Assembly: GCF_005280585.1 (NCBI RefSeq)
Contig: NZ_SZVO01000008.1
Location: 1 to 64,000, forward strand
Source of the DNA: Dyadobacter frigoris
GTDB taxonomy: Bacteria > Bacteroidota > Bacteroidia > Cytophagales > Spirosomataceae
Length of the DNA stretch: 64,000 nucleotides
Reading direction: 5' to 3'
The translations under genes were made by a program, and so were the position numbers. The notes under the pieces are model-generated. The model was not told the DNA's origin. It worked only from the letters and a program-made list of their open reading frames with translations, and did no database searches. How positions within the stretch are numbered: position 1 is the first letter of the stretch; each line of letters starts with the position of its first letter. Shown here piece after piece: positions 19,790 to 29,600 of the stretch.

Positions 19790-20077
19790 TGTGAATATAA
19801 ATTAGTATAGTTTAATATGTCCGGGAACCTGAAATTTTGAACCTGCCGGTTTACACGTAAACATAAAGACAGAGGTTAGGCTGAATATACTTTCATATCC
19901 GTTTATTAATCCTTTCGATGTTCTGATTATTATTTTTGAGGTGGTTGAAATTTCCAAGGATCGGCAAAATGTTATTAAATCAATGATACTGAAAACCCTC
20001 CTGCCATTTTTCCCTGCAGGCTGATTTTGCTGACATTAATTTAAATGCAGAGTCGTTTGGGATGAGATCCTCCAGTA

Positions 20078-20545
20078 TCAAATGTCACTAACTCTGCGGC
20101 TCGGCAGGGTGAAATCTGTATTAATTTCCCTTGTTGAAGACGAAGAAAGTATTACCGGATCGGCCAGCAGCTTTTTAACTTCCTGCTGAATATCCTGCCA
20201 GCAGGAAACTTTTTTGATATATCTGCCCAGATTTTGTTTGCAATTAATCCCTTGTTTTAACAAGGAATCATTAGTTTCATAGGAAAAAATCAGTATCGGC
20301 AGTTCCGGTTTGTTACGGATCACATATTGGATAAATGAAATAACATCATCCTCCTGTTTGTTTACAGAAACAATGAATAAATCATAACCGTCTTTCTGTT
20401 CACTTGCCATGAAAAGCGACTTTTGGAAGACTTTGCTAATGCTGGCAGCCGTCTCAATTGTGATGTGTTTGTTCTCTTTTTCTAACCGGTTCGCTATTCC
20501 AATCTTAAAAATGGAATCACTTTCTAAAATCAAAAGATTGTACAT
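20078..20545 (-). CDS. Stand-alone degenerate receiver-domain protein
   Basis: 155 residues. Residues 1-130 have receiver-fold spacing (MYNLLILESD strand with acidic E-S-D, then YDLFIVSVNK, LPILIFSYE, RYIKKVS). The phospho-acceptor Asp expected after LFIV is Ser, so normal phosphorylation is unlikely. The Lys in the last strand is kept. The tail (VILSSSSTREINTDF) looks like the linker that precedes a LuxR-type HTH, but no HTH follows. It could be a pseudo-receiver adaptor or a shortened NarL-type regulator. No kinase is adjacent. Confidence 0.6.
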   Translation of the reverse strand: MYNLLILESDSIFKIGIANRLEKENKHITIETAASISKVFQKSLFMASEQKDGYDLFIVSVNKQEDDVISFIQYVIRNKPELPILIFSYETNDSLLKQGINCKQNLGRYIKKVSCWQDIQQEVKKLLADPVILSSSSTREINTDFTLPSRRVSDI

Positions 20546-20800
20546 AACAAGCTAATGTTTGAGGGATTTTTACAGGGTTTTCGATAGTAACAAATATAAG
20601 GTTCCAAAACTTATTTATGACTATAACGACTGAAATTAATGTTCAGTTTTCAAAGGTAATTCGGCATATTTTCAGGATTTTAACAATTTTACATGAGCAG
20701 GATTGGTAACCGGCCCGAATTATAGTGTATAATTCAGTTTGACAACGGGATTATCTATATTGCGAATGAAAAAGATGGCAATAAAATCGAACCTTATCTC

Positions 20801-22369
20801 ATGAAAATTTATTCTACACTCCTTTTAATCAGTCTTATTTTTTGCAGTTATCTCAACGCAACAGCACAGCCTGTCACTTCAAAACAAATTGATGAGCTGG
20901 TTGAAAAAACATTGACAGCATTTGACGTTCCAGGCATTGCAGTAGCCGTTGTGAAGGACGGGAAAGTTATCCATTCAAAAGGTTACGGCGTCCGTTCTTT
21001 GAAAACAAAGGAAAAAGTGGACGAAAATACATTGTTTGGTATTGCATCAAATAGCAAAGCTTTCACGGCTGCTTCGTTGGGTATTTTAATGGACGAGGGA
21101 AAATTAAAATGGGATGATAAAGTGATTGATTACATTCCTGAATTCCGGATGTACAACGGTTATGTTACCGAGGAATTTACGATCAGGGATTTGCTCACAC
21201 ACAGGAGCGGACTCGGGCTTGGCGCGGGTGATCTTATGTTCTGGCCGGATTCTTCGGATTTCACCATGAAGGATATTATTTATAACCTTCGCTATTTGAA
21301 ACCCGTTTCCGGTTTCAGGACAAAATACGACTATGACAATCTGTTGTATATGGTGGCCGGGGAAGTAATTGAGCGTGTTAGCGGTAAAAGTTATGAGGAA
21401 TTTGTGGAAGAGCGCATCATGAAACCTTTACAAATGAATAACAGCGCAGGCACCTGGATTCGGGTAAAGGATAAATCCAACGCCGTTGACACCCATGCGC
21501 CGGTTAACGGAAAAGTACAGGTGATTCCCAGGGATGTTTTCCGATTTGGTAATTCGGCAGGTGGAATTAATTCCAGCGTGGCAGATATGAGCAAATGGAT
21601 TATCATGCAAATGAACGGCGGGAAATATGGAGAGGGCCTTGGAAAACAAATTTTCAGTAAAAAAGCACATCAGGAAATGTGGTCTCCGCAGACAATTATT
21701 CCCACAAATACCTCAGCGCCTTATAACACTCATTTCAGTGCGTATGGTCTGGGTTGGTTTTTAAGTGACGTTAAGGGTTATAAACAGGTTACGCATACCG
21801 GAGGGCTGGCGGGAATGGTGACTCAGGTAACATTGTTGCCAGAACTTCAATTAGGGATTATTGTCTTTACTAATCAGCAATCGGGCGCGGCATTTTCTGC
21901 TATCAGTAATACGATCAAGGATAGCTATCTGGATATTCCGGCTACCGATCGGGTCAGGATTTATTCTGAAAGAGTGAAGGCTGGTTTTATGGAGGCAGAC
22001 TCCATAACCAATAGTATCTGGACGGAGATTGCTGCTGAGCAAAAGAAAAATACTGTTAAGGTAAATTACAAATCTTTTGCCGGGACCTATCGCGACAATT
22101 GGTTTGGGGATGTAGTTTTAAGTGAAAGAAACGGCAAGTTCAGGTTTGATGCCAAACGTGCACCTAAGCTTAGCGGTGAGGTTTTGTTTTTCAAGAATAA
22201 TACATTCATCGTCAAATGGGACAGGCGTAGTTTTGATGCAGATGCCTATTTGTATTTTCAAACGGATAAGGATGGTAAGCCGGCATCTATAAAAATGGAG
22301 CCGATTTCACCGCTTACTGATTTTAGTTTTGACTTTCAGGATCTGGACCTGAAGCGGGTAGACAAGTAA
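20801..22369 (+). CDS. Serine beta-lactamase-like hydrolase with C-terminal DUF3471-like domain
   Basis: 522 residues with a signal peptide (STLLLISLIFCSYLNATAQ). The penicillin-binding/class-C fold has SNSK at 83-86 (nucleophile Ser83), YDN at 178-180 and HTG at 332-334. Residues about 400-520 form a beta-rich domain of the DUF3471 type (FAGTYRDNWFGDVVLSERNG). Such proteins are usually periplasmic esterases or D-amino-acid peptidases rather than true beta-lactamases; the substrate is unknown. The region upstream has no clear consensus promoter. Confidence 0.92.
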   Translation: MKIYSTLLLISLIFCSYLNATAQPVTSKQIDELVEKTLTAFDVPGIAVAVVKDGKVIHSKGYGVRSLKTKEKVDENTLFGIASNSKAFTAASLGILMDEGKLKWDDKVIDYIPEFRMYNGYVTEEFTIRDLLTHRSGLGLGAGDLMFWPDSSDFTMKDIIYNLRYLKPVSGFRTKYDYDNLLYMVAGEVIERVSGKSYEEFVEERIMKPLQMNNSAGTWIRVKDKSNAVDTHAPVNGKVQVIPRDVFRFGNSAGGINSSVADMSKWIIMQMNGGKYGEGLGKQIFSKKAHQEMWSPQTIIPTNTSAPYNTHFSAYGLGWFLSDVKGYKQVTHTGGLAGMVTQVTLLPELQLGIIVFTNQQSGAAFSAISNTIKDSYLDIPATDRVRIYSERVKAGFMEADSITNSIWTEIAAEQKKNTVKVNYKSFAGTYRDNWFGDVVLSERNGKFRFDAKRAPKLSGEVLFFKNNTFIVKWDRRSFDADAYLYFQTDKDGKPASIKMEPISPLTDFSFDFQDLDLKRVDK

Positions 22370-22422
22370 ACCAAATCTTATCAATATTAATCCTTACCAA
22401 AACGTATTTTATCAACGAGCCC

Positions 22423-22638
22423 ATGAAAAATTTAATCATGCGTGCCGGACTGTTTCTTTTGATTTTGTCTGGCGCGGCTTGTGGCTAGAGTGCGACGCTT
22501 TCCAATAATCTAAAACGAGGTTTGGTCGCCGACAGTAGTGGGAAAAGTAGGAAGCAAGGAACTGGGAAAACCCCGGCTAGCGCAAGTAACACTAATAAAA
22601 AGTCATCAGGTACGTCAGACGATCAATTTTCATGCTGA
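22423..22638 (+). pseudogene. Small lipoprotein gene with an in-frame amber stop
   Basis: ATG 22423 starts MKNLIMRAGLFLLILSGAAC, a complete lipoprotein signal with lipobox SGAAC. The next codons are Gly and TAG (22486-22488). The same frame stays open for 49 more codons (SATLSNNLKRGLVADSSGKS, then Ser/Thr/Lys-rich) to TGA 22636-22638, giving a 71-codon frame. The family is not recognised. It may be a recently broken lipoprotein or a sequencing error. Its upstream leader resembles that of the next gene (22761-22785). Confidence 0.45.
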
Positions 22639-22785
22639 GAGAAACCTCTGCGAAAAGCGATTAGACAAATCAGGCCTGATTTTTTTCAAAAGGAAGGTAA
22701 GATACTGTAACATCAATATGTATAAAAGCTATCACGATAGTTAATGAAATATAAGGTTCAACCAAAACATATATTTCAACAACCC

Positions 22786-22986
22786 ATGAAAACAGACAGA
22801 CTTGACCATTTGGTTTTAACAGCAGCTAATCTTGCGGTTACTTGTGAATTTTATGAAAATGTACTGGGGATGGAAACAGAACAATTTGGAAGGCCTATCG
22901 GGCGGACAGGTGCATTAGGGAAATTGTTATCCGTTTATATTCGTGATCCCGACGGCAATCTTATTGAAATCAGCAATTATTTATAG
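22786..22986 (+). pseudogene. VOC/glyoxalase-fold protein with internal deletion
   Basis: From ATG 22786 the protein reads MKTDRLDHLVLTAANLAVTC, FYENVLGMETEQFG, then directly GRTGALGKLLSVYIRDPDGN and LIEISNYL. These are the normal first and last parts of a ~125-residue VOC protein, but the ~45 residues between, which include the second beta-strand module and a metal ligand, are gone without loss of frame. The last Glu ligand (NLIEISNYL) remains. Folding into an active enzyme is unlikely. Its 3' end overlaps the convergent esterase gene by 6 bases. Confidence 0.65.
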
Positions 22987-24066
22987 CCATTGAACAAACC
23001 ATTCAGAAGTCAGTTTTAAATGTTGAGGAAGGAACCGGTGGGGTTCATTGGGAGTAATATTGATTTTTAATTTTGCAGATGCATTTTTTGATCGATAAGC
23101 ATCCTTTGCAGCATTAAAAGCAATTTCGGCACCCGGTAGCGGACAGTTCTGGTCCTCAGCATTACTGAGCAGGAGTAGTGGCCTTGGAGCAAAAAGCCTG
23201 ATCATTGAAGGACAGTCAAATTCATCCAGAATGCCCGGAAGTATTTTATTCCAGAGCGCTTTTACATTTTCAGTATTCACAGCTGTATCCCCCAGATCTT
23301 TCGCTGCTTTTTCGTGTACAGCCCGGATCGTTCCGGCGCGTCCCTGCCAGCGATTATTTTCCAGTGACCATTTAAAACTTTGTGCAGCAATTATTGGAAC
23401 CGCCACTTTGATTCTCTTGTCGACAGAAGCCGCCATCCAGGTTTCAATACCACCCATGGAAATCCCGGTCATACCAATCCGTGAGGGCTCAACATCACTT
23501 CTTGTCAGCAGATAATCAGTAAGTTTCCACAGATCATACACGGTATCAAAGAAAAACGGGTGCGTTTGCTTTTTTGGATCTTTATTCTCCCAGGCTTCAA
23601 TAATCGCTTCTGTGTAACGCCGGTTGTTTTTGTTATCTGTTCCGGCTCTTTCTCCATGAAACCTGGCGTCAATGGCAATGGCCATAAAACCCAGTTTTGA
23701 AAAATGGTATAGTAAATCTTTAATATCCTTATCGTCTTTACTTCCTCCGGTACCATGCAGGACAATAATCACGGGTAATTTTTTAAGTTTTGAAAAAACG
23801 GGTTTATTAATCAAAAACGGTACTTTTTCTTTGGCTTCTGAATGAAAATATCCTTTTTCAATGAATACAGAATCAGTAATGGAAGTGACGGAATAGGGTT
23901 GTGGAGTTGCAGCAGGCCTTGCTAACAAATTTCTGAAATCCTGCTCAACCTTTGACTCCGGAAAATATACAGGAGATTGTCCATTTACAGTTTTTAACTG
24001 AAATGTCAGAAGCAGGATTACTAACCAAAGTAGGTGTTTTATCTGAAACCAGGATTTTACGGACAT
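22981..24066 (-). CDS. Exported acetyl-xylan-esterase/dienelactone-hydrolase-like protein
   Basis: About 361 residues from the preferred start at 24066 (MSVKSWFQIKHLLWLVILLL); an ATG 33 bases upstream is also possible. A single hydrophobic segment directs export. Counting from the upstream ATG, HGTGG is at 115-119 (oxyanion), GISMGG gives nucleophile Ser214, the acid is probably Asp in SNAEDQNCP (about 318) and the base His in NEPHRF (about 357). Large family of periplasmic ester hydrolases acting on acetylated sugars or peptides. The final codons overlap the VOC remnant. Confidence 0.85.
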   Translation of the reverse strand: MSVKSWFQIKHLLWLVILLLTFQLKTVNGQSPVYFPESKVEQDFRNLLARPAATPQPYSVTSITDSVFIEKGYFHSEAKEKVPFLINKPVFSKLKKLPVIIVLHGTGGSKDDKDIKDLLYHFSKLGFMAIAIDARFHGERAGTDNKNNRRYTEAIIEAWENKDPKKQTHPFFFDTVYDLWKLTDYLLTRSDVEPSRIGMTGISMGGIETWMAASVDKRIKVAVPIIAAQSFKWSLENNRWQGRAGTIRAVHEKAAKDLGDTAVNTENVKALWNKILPGILDEFDCPSMIRLFAPRPLLLLSNAEDQNCPLPGAEIAFNAAKDAYRSKNASAKLKINITPNEPHRFLPQHLKLTSEWFVQWL

Positions 24067-24099
24067 GATTTTGAACCAGTTTTTATCGAACCAATACAT

Positions 24100-24936
24100 A
24101 TAGTATGAACTCTATTATAATCTAATTTGGAATAAAAGTAAAATGGAAATATTTCTACAAAATCTAATCTCTGACTCTACAAACAGTTTCTTCCCCGACT
24201 ATTAGTTTTGACAATAAGAAGAATGACAGTTTATGCGTGTCAAATTTTTCCGGGGGCTGTACACACACTTATTTAACTTATTAAGTAAGCCACCCTCTGT
24301 ACATTTCACACATGCACTATTACGTACTTAATACCGGGTATTATTTTCTGTTTCGTTCTCAGTTTTTGACCCAACAGATTTATTTTATTATTAGGTGATT
24401 CAATTATCGTTTGTATTTAATCAGAAATGAATAGTTAACGAGTTTTGGAAGTTCCAATCAGTTGACAGTGAGCCAACTGATTGGAAAACAAGAAATTCGT
24501 ATTCAAAAATACCCTCCCGGTAATCAGGAGGGTATAATCTGAAAGAAGAAGGGTAAACAGGTCTTTTTAAAACCTTCCCATACGCTGATAAATATCTAAA
24601 ATATATAGCGCGATCGTATCGTTTGCTGTGTGTTGGAAATCTGTATTTTGTAAGAAATAGCGTCACCGGCTACACATTGTATTGGAGGGGTATTAGATAT
24701 GTGTATAGAGCTTTGTCAGCTTCGGAAACAGGTAATGAGTATATTAATTCAAAAGTAAGGCAAAAATATATATGATTTCGTAGCGATACTTCGATTTTTT
24801 TGTAGAAAAATTTTTATAGATTAAACGATCTTGAAAAGGTAAAAAGAATTGAGATGTAAAACAACAGATACTTTTCTAAGTAAAATGTCATTTTGTGGTA
24901 AAAAATTGACATTTTTACATTTTTTTAAATCTTCGC
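24100..24936. other. 837-bp intergenic region with two strong hairpins
   Basis: No supported gene; an 81-codon minus-strand frame at 24421-24666 runs straight through both hairpins and is rejected. The first hairpin is a perfect 13-bp stem TTCCAATCAGTTG (24452-24464) / CAACTGATTGGAA (24474-24486). The second is ATACCCTCC (24509-24517) / GGAGGGTAT (24527-24535). Outside these nothing is recognised. A small RNA made leftward from about 24.7 kb is possible but unproven. Confidence 0.5.
24500..24535 (-). terminator. Intrinsic terminator for leftward transcripts
   Basis: A 9-bp perfect stem with a 9-base loop at 24509-24535 is followed on the minus strand by TTTTTGAATA. It lies ~400 bases downstream of the double-receiver gene. 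It may end that transcript or a separate non-coding one. Confidence 0.6.
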
Positions 24937-25827
24937 TTAAACTTTTTTTGGCAAAGTAATCGCCGATTTCCAGAAATAAGCCAATTCATGAAAATAGGCC
25001 AATGAATTTTCCAGATCAGGAGATTTTACCATGTAGCCATTGGCATTGTTACGATAGGAATCTTTGATATCATCAATATGATCAGAAGCACTGACCACAA
25101 TAATGGGAATCGTCATCAATCGGTTTGCTGCAAAGAAATTTCTGATGGCTGTCAGTATTTGTAATCCGTTATCACGGTTGGGCATGTATAAGTCCAGTAA
25201 AACTAATTCAGGCAGAGGCTGTGAATTTTTTAGTAATGTTGATAAAAAAAATAGCGTATTTTCCTCGTCTTCGGTTCTTGTTAATTTAATATTGGGCATA
25301 CTGTTGTTTAAAACAAATTTCATCAGCTCCCAATGATCATGATTATCCTCAACAATCAAAATCTGTTGTGTAGTAAAATTCTTGCTAAGCGGAACCGGAT
25401 GGAGTGTTGGATAGTTGCTGAGAAAACAAACGTTGATCGCTTCTGCCAGGTGATTATACTCCTGAATCGATACTGGTTTGGTAATGTAGGCGTTAATTCC
25501 CTTGTTGTAAGCCTGTCTGATTAATTCATTGTTGGAAGTAGTGGAAATCATCACCACCGGAATATGACGAAGTGAAAGGTCGGATTTTAGAATGGAAAGA
25601 GATTCTATACCACTCATACGGGGCATATTCATATCCATCAAAATCAATGAAAGATCTTTTTCTATATCAGTTTGCGCAATAAGTTCAAGTAATTCCTGCC
25701 CATCCATTACCTCTACAATCTCGACGTCCTTTACAATACTTTCAATGGCTTCGCGAATCAGCATCCGGTCGTCATCGTCATCATCTACGAGATAAATAGT
25801 CTTGGTATTTTTCATTCCGGTAATCAT
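24937..25827 (-). CDS. Double-receiver response regulator (no output domain)
   Basis: 296 residues, two CheY-type receivers. REC1 (about 9-130): acidic cluster DDDDDD at 15-20, phospho-acceptor Asp65 in LMDMNMPRMSG, ISTT and ITKP. REC2 (about 154-285): ED at 160-161, Asp212 in LLDLYMPNRDNG, VVSAS and MVKSP. No DNA-binding or enzymatic domain follows, so it probably relays or competes for phosphate. It lies beside another single receiver on the same strand and a large hybrid CheB-CheR-kinase transcribed divergently, the likely phospho-donor. The start may be Met5. Confidence 0.9.
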   Translation of the reverse strand: MITGMKNTKTIYLVDDDDDDRMLIREAIESIVKDVEIVEVMDGQELLELIAQTDIEKDLSLILMDMNMPRMSGIESLSILKSDLSLRHIPVVMISTTSNNELIRQAYNKGINAYITKPVSIQEYNHLAEAINVCFLSNYPTLHPVPLSKNFTTQQILIVEDNHDHWELMKFVLNNSMPNIKLTRTEDEENTLFFLSTLLKNSQPLPELVLLDLYMPNRDNGLQILTAIRNFFAANRLMTIPIIVVSASDHIDDIKDSYRNNANGYMVKSPDLENSLAYFHELAYFWKSAITLPKKV

Positions 25828-25934
25828 TTGAAGCGCTTAGTAAATGCCTTTGTTCAGATAAAAGAATTTCGGCAATATTTCCAACTACAGAGAACTTGTG
25901 AGGTGAGATTTCTATAAATGAATCAGCTGTCAAT

Positions 25935-26342
25935 TCAGGAATGCCCTGACCAGTTCTGTGTCATTACAAAAGCAATTTCTTTACGCAGTTTTTGATATTC
26001 GGATGGTTTGGTCATGTAATAGGACGCCCCGAGCATTTTTGTATCATCAATATCTTTTTGCGAAGAAGAAGTGGAGAGGATAATCACCGGAATATTTTTC
26101 AGTGTTGAATCTTTTTTCAATTCGGCCAGGCATTTGCGCCCGTCCATACGCTGCATATTCAAATCGAGAAAGATAAAATCCGGCAAAGGCTCTATCAGGC
26201 CTCGCAATTTCATTAGAGCATCTTCGCCGTTGCTGGCTGTCAGGCACTTAGATAATGGATTGATTTCGCTGATTGCCTCACAAAAAAATTCACAATCATC
26301 TGCATCATCATCCACAATCATAAATGTTAGTGCATTCGTCAT
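25935..26342 (-). CDS. Single-domain response regulator
   Basis: 135 residues, one complete CheY-like receiver: DDD at 11-13, phospho-acceptor Asp60 in FLDLNMQRMDG, the T/S in ILSTSSS and Lys in MTKPSEYQ. There is no output domain. It has the style of Bacteroidota receivers that pair with PAS/CheB-CheR kinases. It sits 107 bases upstream of the double receiver on the same strand and 275 bases from the divergent kinase gene. Confidence 0.9.
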   Translation of the reverse strand: MTNALTFMIVDDDADDCEFFCEAISEINPLSKCLTASNGEDALMKLRGLIEPLPDFIFLDLNMQRMDGRKCLAELKKDSTLKNIPVIILSTSSSQKDIDDTKMLGASYYMTKPSEYQKLRKEIAFVMTQNWSGHS

Positions 26343-26578
26343 TTTTGATCGGGTTTATGGCAAGTTAAGCAACTTATTCTACAACTATTGGTAAATATCA
26401 GTTTTTGTTTGACCTGCTTAATGAATGGAAGAGTTCTGTCAGGGCACCTTTTTGCGGTTGATAATTGATTAATATACCTACTTTTTCCTGAAATTTATTC
26501 TGTCTCATATTGGTAAATATGGGAATAAACCTGGGACTGACTTTATAAAACCAGCTGTAAAAAACAAAAATGGGCTTC

Positions 26579-26609
26579 TTTGACATACATTTTCCTATCT
26601 TTATGTTTC
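26579..26609 (+). promoter_or_regulatory. Candidate Bacteroidota promoter
   Basis: TTTG (26579-26582), exactly 19 bases, then TATGTTTC (26602-26609), seven of eight matches to TTTG-N19-TAnnTTTG. Transcription would start near 26615, only a few bases before ATG 26618, so the message would be nearly leaderless. This would rule out the in-frame ATG at 26570 as start. Confidence 0.4.
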
Positions 26610-26617
26610 CTACAGCC

Positions 26618-29600
26618 ATGGTACCAACCAAAAAAAATAATATCCAGCCATCAGCCACTATACAAAATTTCCCGGTAATAGGCATTGGAGCGTCTGCGGG
26701 AGGGCTTGATGCTTTCAAACAATTCCTGAAGGCTATACCTGAAAAGTCCGGAATGGCCTATGTGCTCGTGCAGCATCTGAGCCCGTCACACGAGAGTTTA
26801 CTTCCGGAAATCCTGGATAAGGTGACAGACATACCTGTTAATGAAATTACGGATGACATTCATTTGGCTCCGGATAATATTTATGTTATTCCGGCCAATA
26901 AAATTCTTACGACTTTCGACGGTGTGCTCAAACTTGAACCGCGTGAAAAAATAAAAAAGAATCAGGCGATTGATGTTTTCTTTTCGTCACTGGCGGCTGT
27001 GCATAAAGAGCTGGCAGTAGGGATCGTATTGTCGGGAACCGGCTCGGATGGAAGTATGGGCCTGGAAGCCATAAAGGAACACGGCGGAATGACTTTTGCG
27101 CAGGATCAGAAATCCGCTGCTTATGGTGAAATGCCGGAAAGTGCTGTTAATGCAGGTGTTGTGGATTTTGTAATGGCTCCCGGAGAAATGCCCGACAAAC
27201 TCTTACAGATTGCAGTGGTAAGAAAAGAAGAGGCCGATATCGATGAAGAAACCTGGAAAGATGATACTGTTTACAGGCAGGTTTTAGCGTTGCTCCAGCA
27301 GCAAAGTAATGTAGACTTTACCTATTATAAGCAGACAACCATTCGGAGGCGCATCGCAAGAAGAATGTTAAATGCCAAAGCTGAAAATATAACGGAATAT
27401 TTAAAGATTTTGCGTGCCGACAAAACAGAGCAGCAGGCTCTGTTTCAGGATTTATTAATTCCTGTTACCTCTTTCTTTCGTGATCCGCTCACTTTTGATG
27501 CCTTATCAGAAAAGGTTTTACCGGTTTTATTTAAAAACAAAGCAGCAGGAGAAGCAATTCGTATATGGGTGGCTGGATGTTCCACGGGACAGGAAGCTTT
27601 TACGATGGCCATTTGTCTTTGTGAATTTTTAGGGGATAAGATCAGGGATCAGCGCATTCAGATATTTGCTTCTGATATTTCTGAAATTGCCATTCGTAAG
27701 GCCAGGGAAGGGAAATATAGCAAATCAGAAGTACATATGCTTTCGGAAGAAAGGCTGAGAAAATATTTTATAGAAAGTAATGGAGGATATCTGATCAACA
27801 AAAGCATAAGGGATATGTGTGTATTTGCCATTCAGAATTTTTTGAAAGACCCTCCCTTTGCCAAAATCGATTTGATAAGCTGCCGGAATGTGCTGATTTA
27901 TATGAACGGCTTTTTACAGAAAAAGGCACTGAATACGTTTCATTATTCTCTCCAGAAAAACGGATTTTTGATGCTGGGCAAATCAGAAACCCCGGGTGTA
28001 GTTTCTGAATCTTTCAGCGTATTTATCAGAAACCTGAAGATTTATACGCGTAAGTCAGTACCAGGCCGCTTTATGCACGTTGCAACCGAACGAAAAGATG
28101 AGCAGGTTGTGAAAAAAGATTTAAAAGCAGCAAAAGCAGACATTCCGCTTACAGGATTCAGGAAAACTGCCGAAGCAATTTTACTATCCAAATATACGCC
28201 GGCAAGTGTAATTGTAAATGATCAGATGGACATTGTCCACATTCACGGGATCATTACACCTTTTCTGGAACCGTCGCCGGGGAAACCTACATATAATATA
28301 TTTAAAATGGCCCGTGAAGGATTGGGCTTTGAACTGCGAAATGCGTTATACAAAGCTAAATTTAACAATGCACAGGTCATTAAGGAAGGGATTCCGTCCA
28401 AAATTAACGGGAGACAGCAACTGGTAACTATTGACATTATCCCGCTGATCAATACGGTTGAACCTCATTTTCTTGTCGTTTTTGAGAAAACCCCGCTGCC
28501 GGAATTATTTCCGGCAGGGCAGGTGCCCGGTTCGGAAGGCACGGCTTCTCAGTTGAAGATTGAACACCTCGAAAATGAACTGGCCCAGACACGGGAAGAC
28601 ATGCGCAGTATTACGGAAGAGCAGGAAGCTGCCAATGAAGAACTTCAAACGGCAAGTGAAGAACTCCAAAGCAGCAGTGAAGAAATGCAAAGCCTGAACG
28701 AAGAGCTGGAAACATCAAGAGAAGAGTTGCAGTCGAGCAACGAAGAACTTGTAATTTTGAATCAGGAATTACTGGACAAGCAGGAACAGCTGAGTACGGC
28801 CCGCTTATATTCTGAGGCCATTGTTACTACCATCCGGGAGCCGCTTATTATTCTGGATAAGAACCTCCGTGTCAAAACGGCGAATACTTCCTTTTACAAA
28901 AAATTCAATTTTAGTGAAAAAGATACGGAGAATAAGCTTTTCTATGAATTGCAGGACAACCAATGGGACGACCAGGTGCTTCGCGCATTGCTTGAAAAAA
29001 TTCTTCCTGAGAAAACCAGGCTGGAAGATTTTGAAATAATCCTGAACTTTCCTTCGCTTGGGGAAAGGACAATGCTGCTGAACGCCAGACAGATTGTGAA
29101 TGAAAATACGGCTGAGAAACTGATATTGCTTGCTATTGAGGATATTACCGAAAGGAAAACGACGGAGCTGAATCTCAAAAACTTCTCGGACGAACTGGAA
29201 ACCAAGGTGAAGGAACGGACTGCCGATCTTGTACAAACCAATATGCAGCTGGAACAATTTGCTCATGCAGCCAGCCATGATTTGCAGGAGCCGCTGCGTA
29301 AAATCGTGACTTTTTCAAATCGTTTGCAGGCCAAGCATAAAAATGAATTTTCGGAGGAAGTGAGTTCTTACCTTGAGAAAATCGAAGGCGCATCCACGCG
29401 CATGAGCAGGCTTATCCAGGATTTATTGAATTATTCTTATTTAATCAACCACGATATCCTTTTTGCACCAACGGATCTGGATGAAACTTTAAAAGATATC
29501 CTGAATGATTTTGAGTTACTGATTGATCAGAAAAAAGCAAAGATAACAAGTGATACACTGCCAATTATTGAAGCTATTCCTTTGCAGATGAACCAGTTGT

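Noticed and set aside
20801..22369. Antibiotic-resistance class C beta-lactamase
   Set aside because: The SxxK/YxN/HTG set is shared by many esterases and peptidases; HTG instead of KTG and the DUF3471-like tail point away from a true resistance enzyme.
24421..24666. 81-codon minus-strand open frame
   Set aside because: It runs through two strong hairpins, has no ribosome site or family features, and its composition is not protein-like.
28805..29278. 157-codon minus-strand frame inside the kinase gene
   Set aside because: Shadow of the PAS/HisKA coding sequence; no independent start signals.
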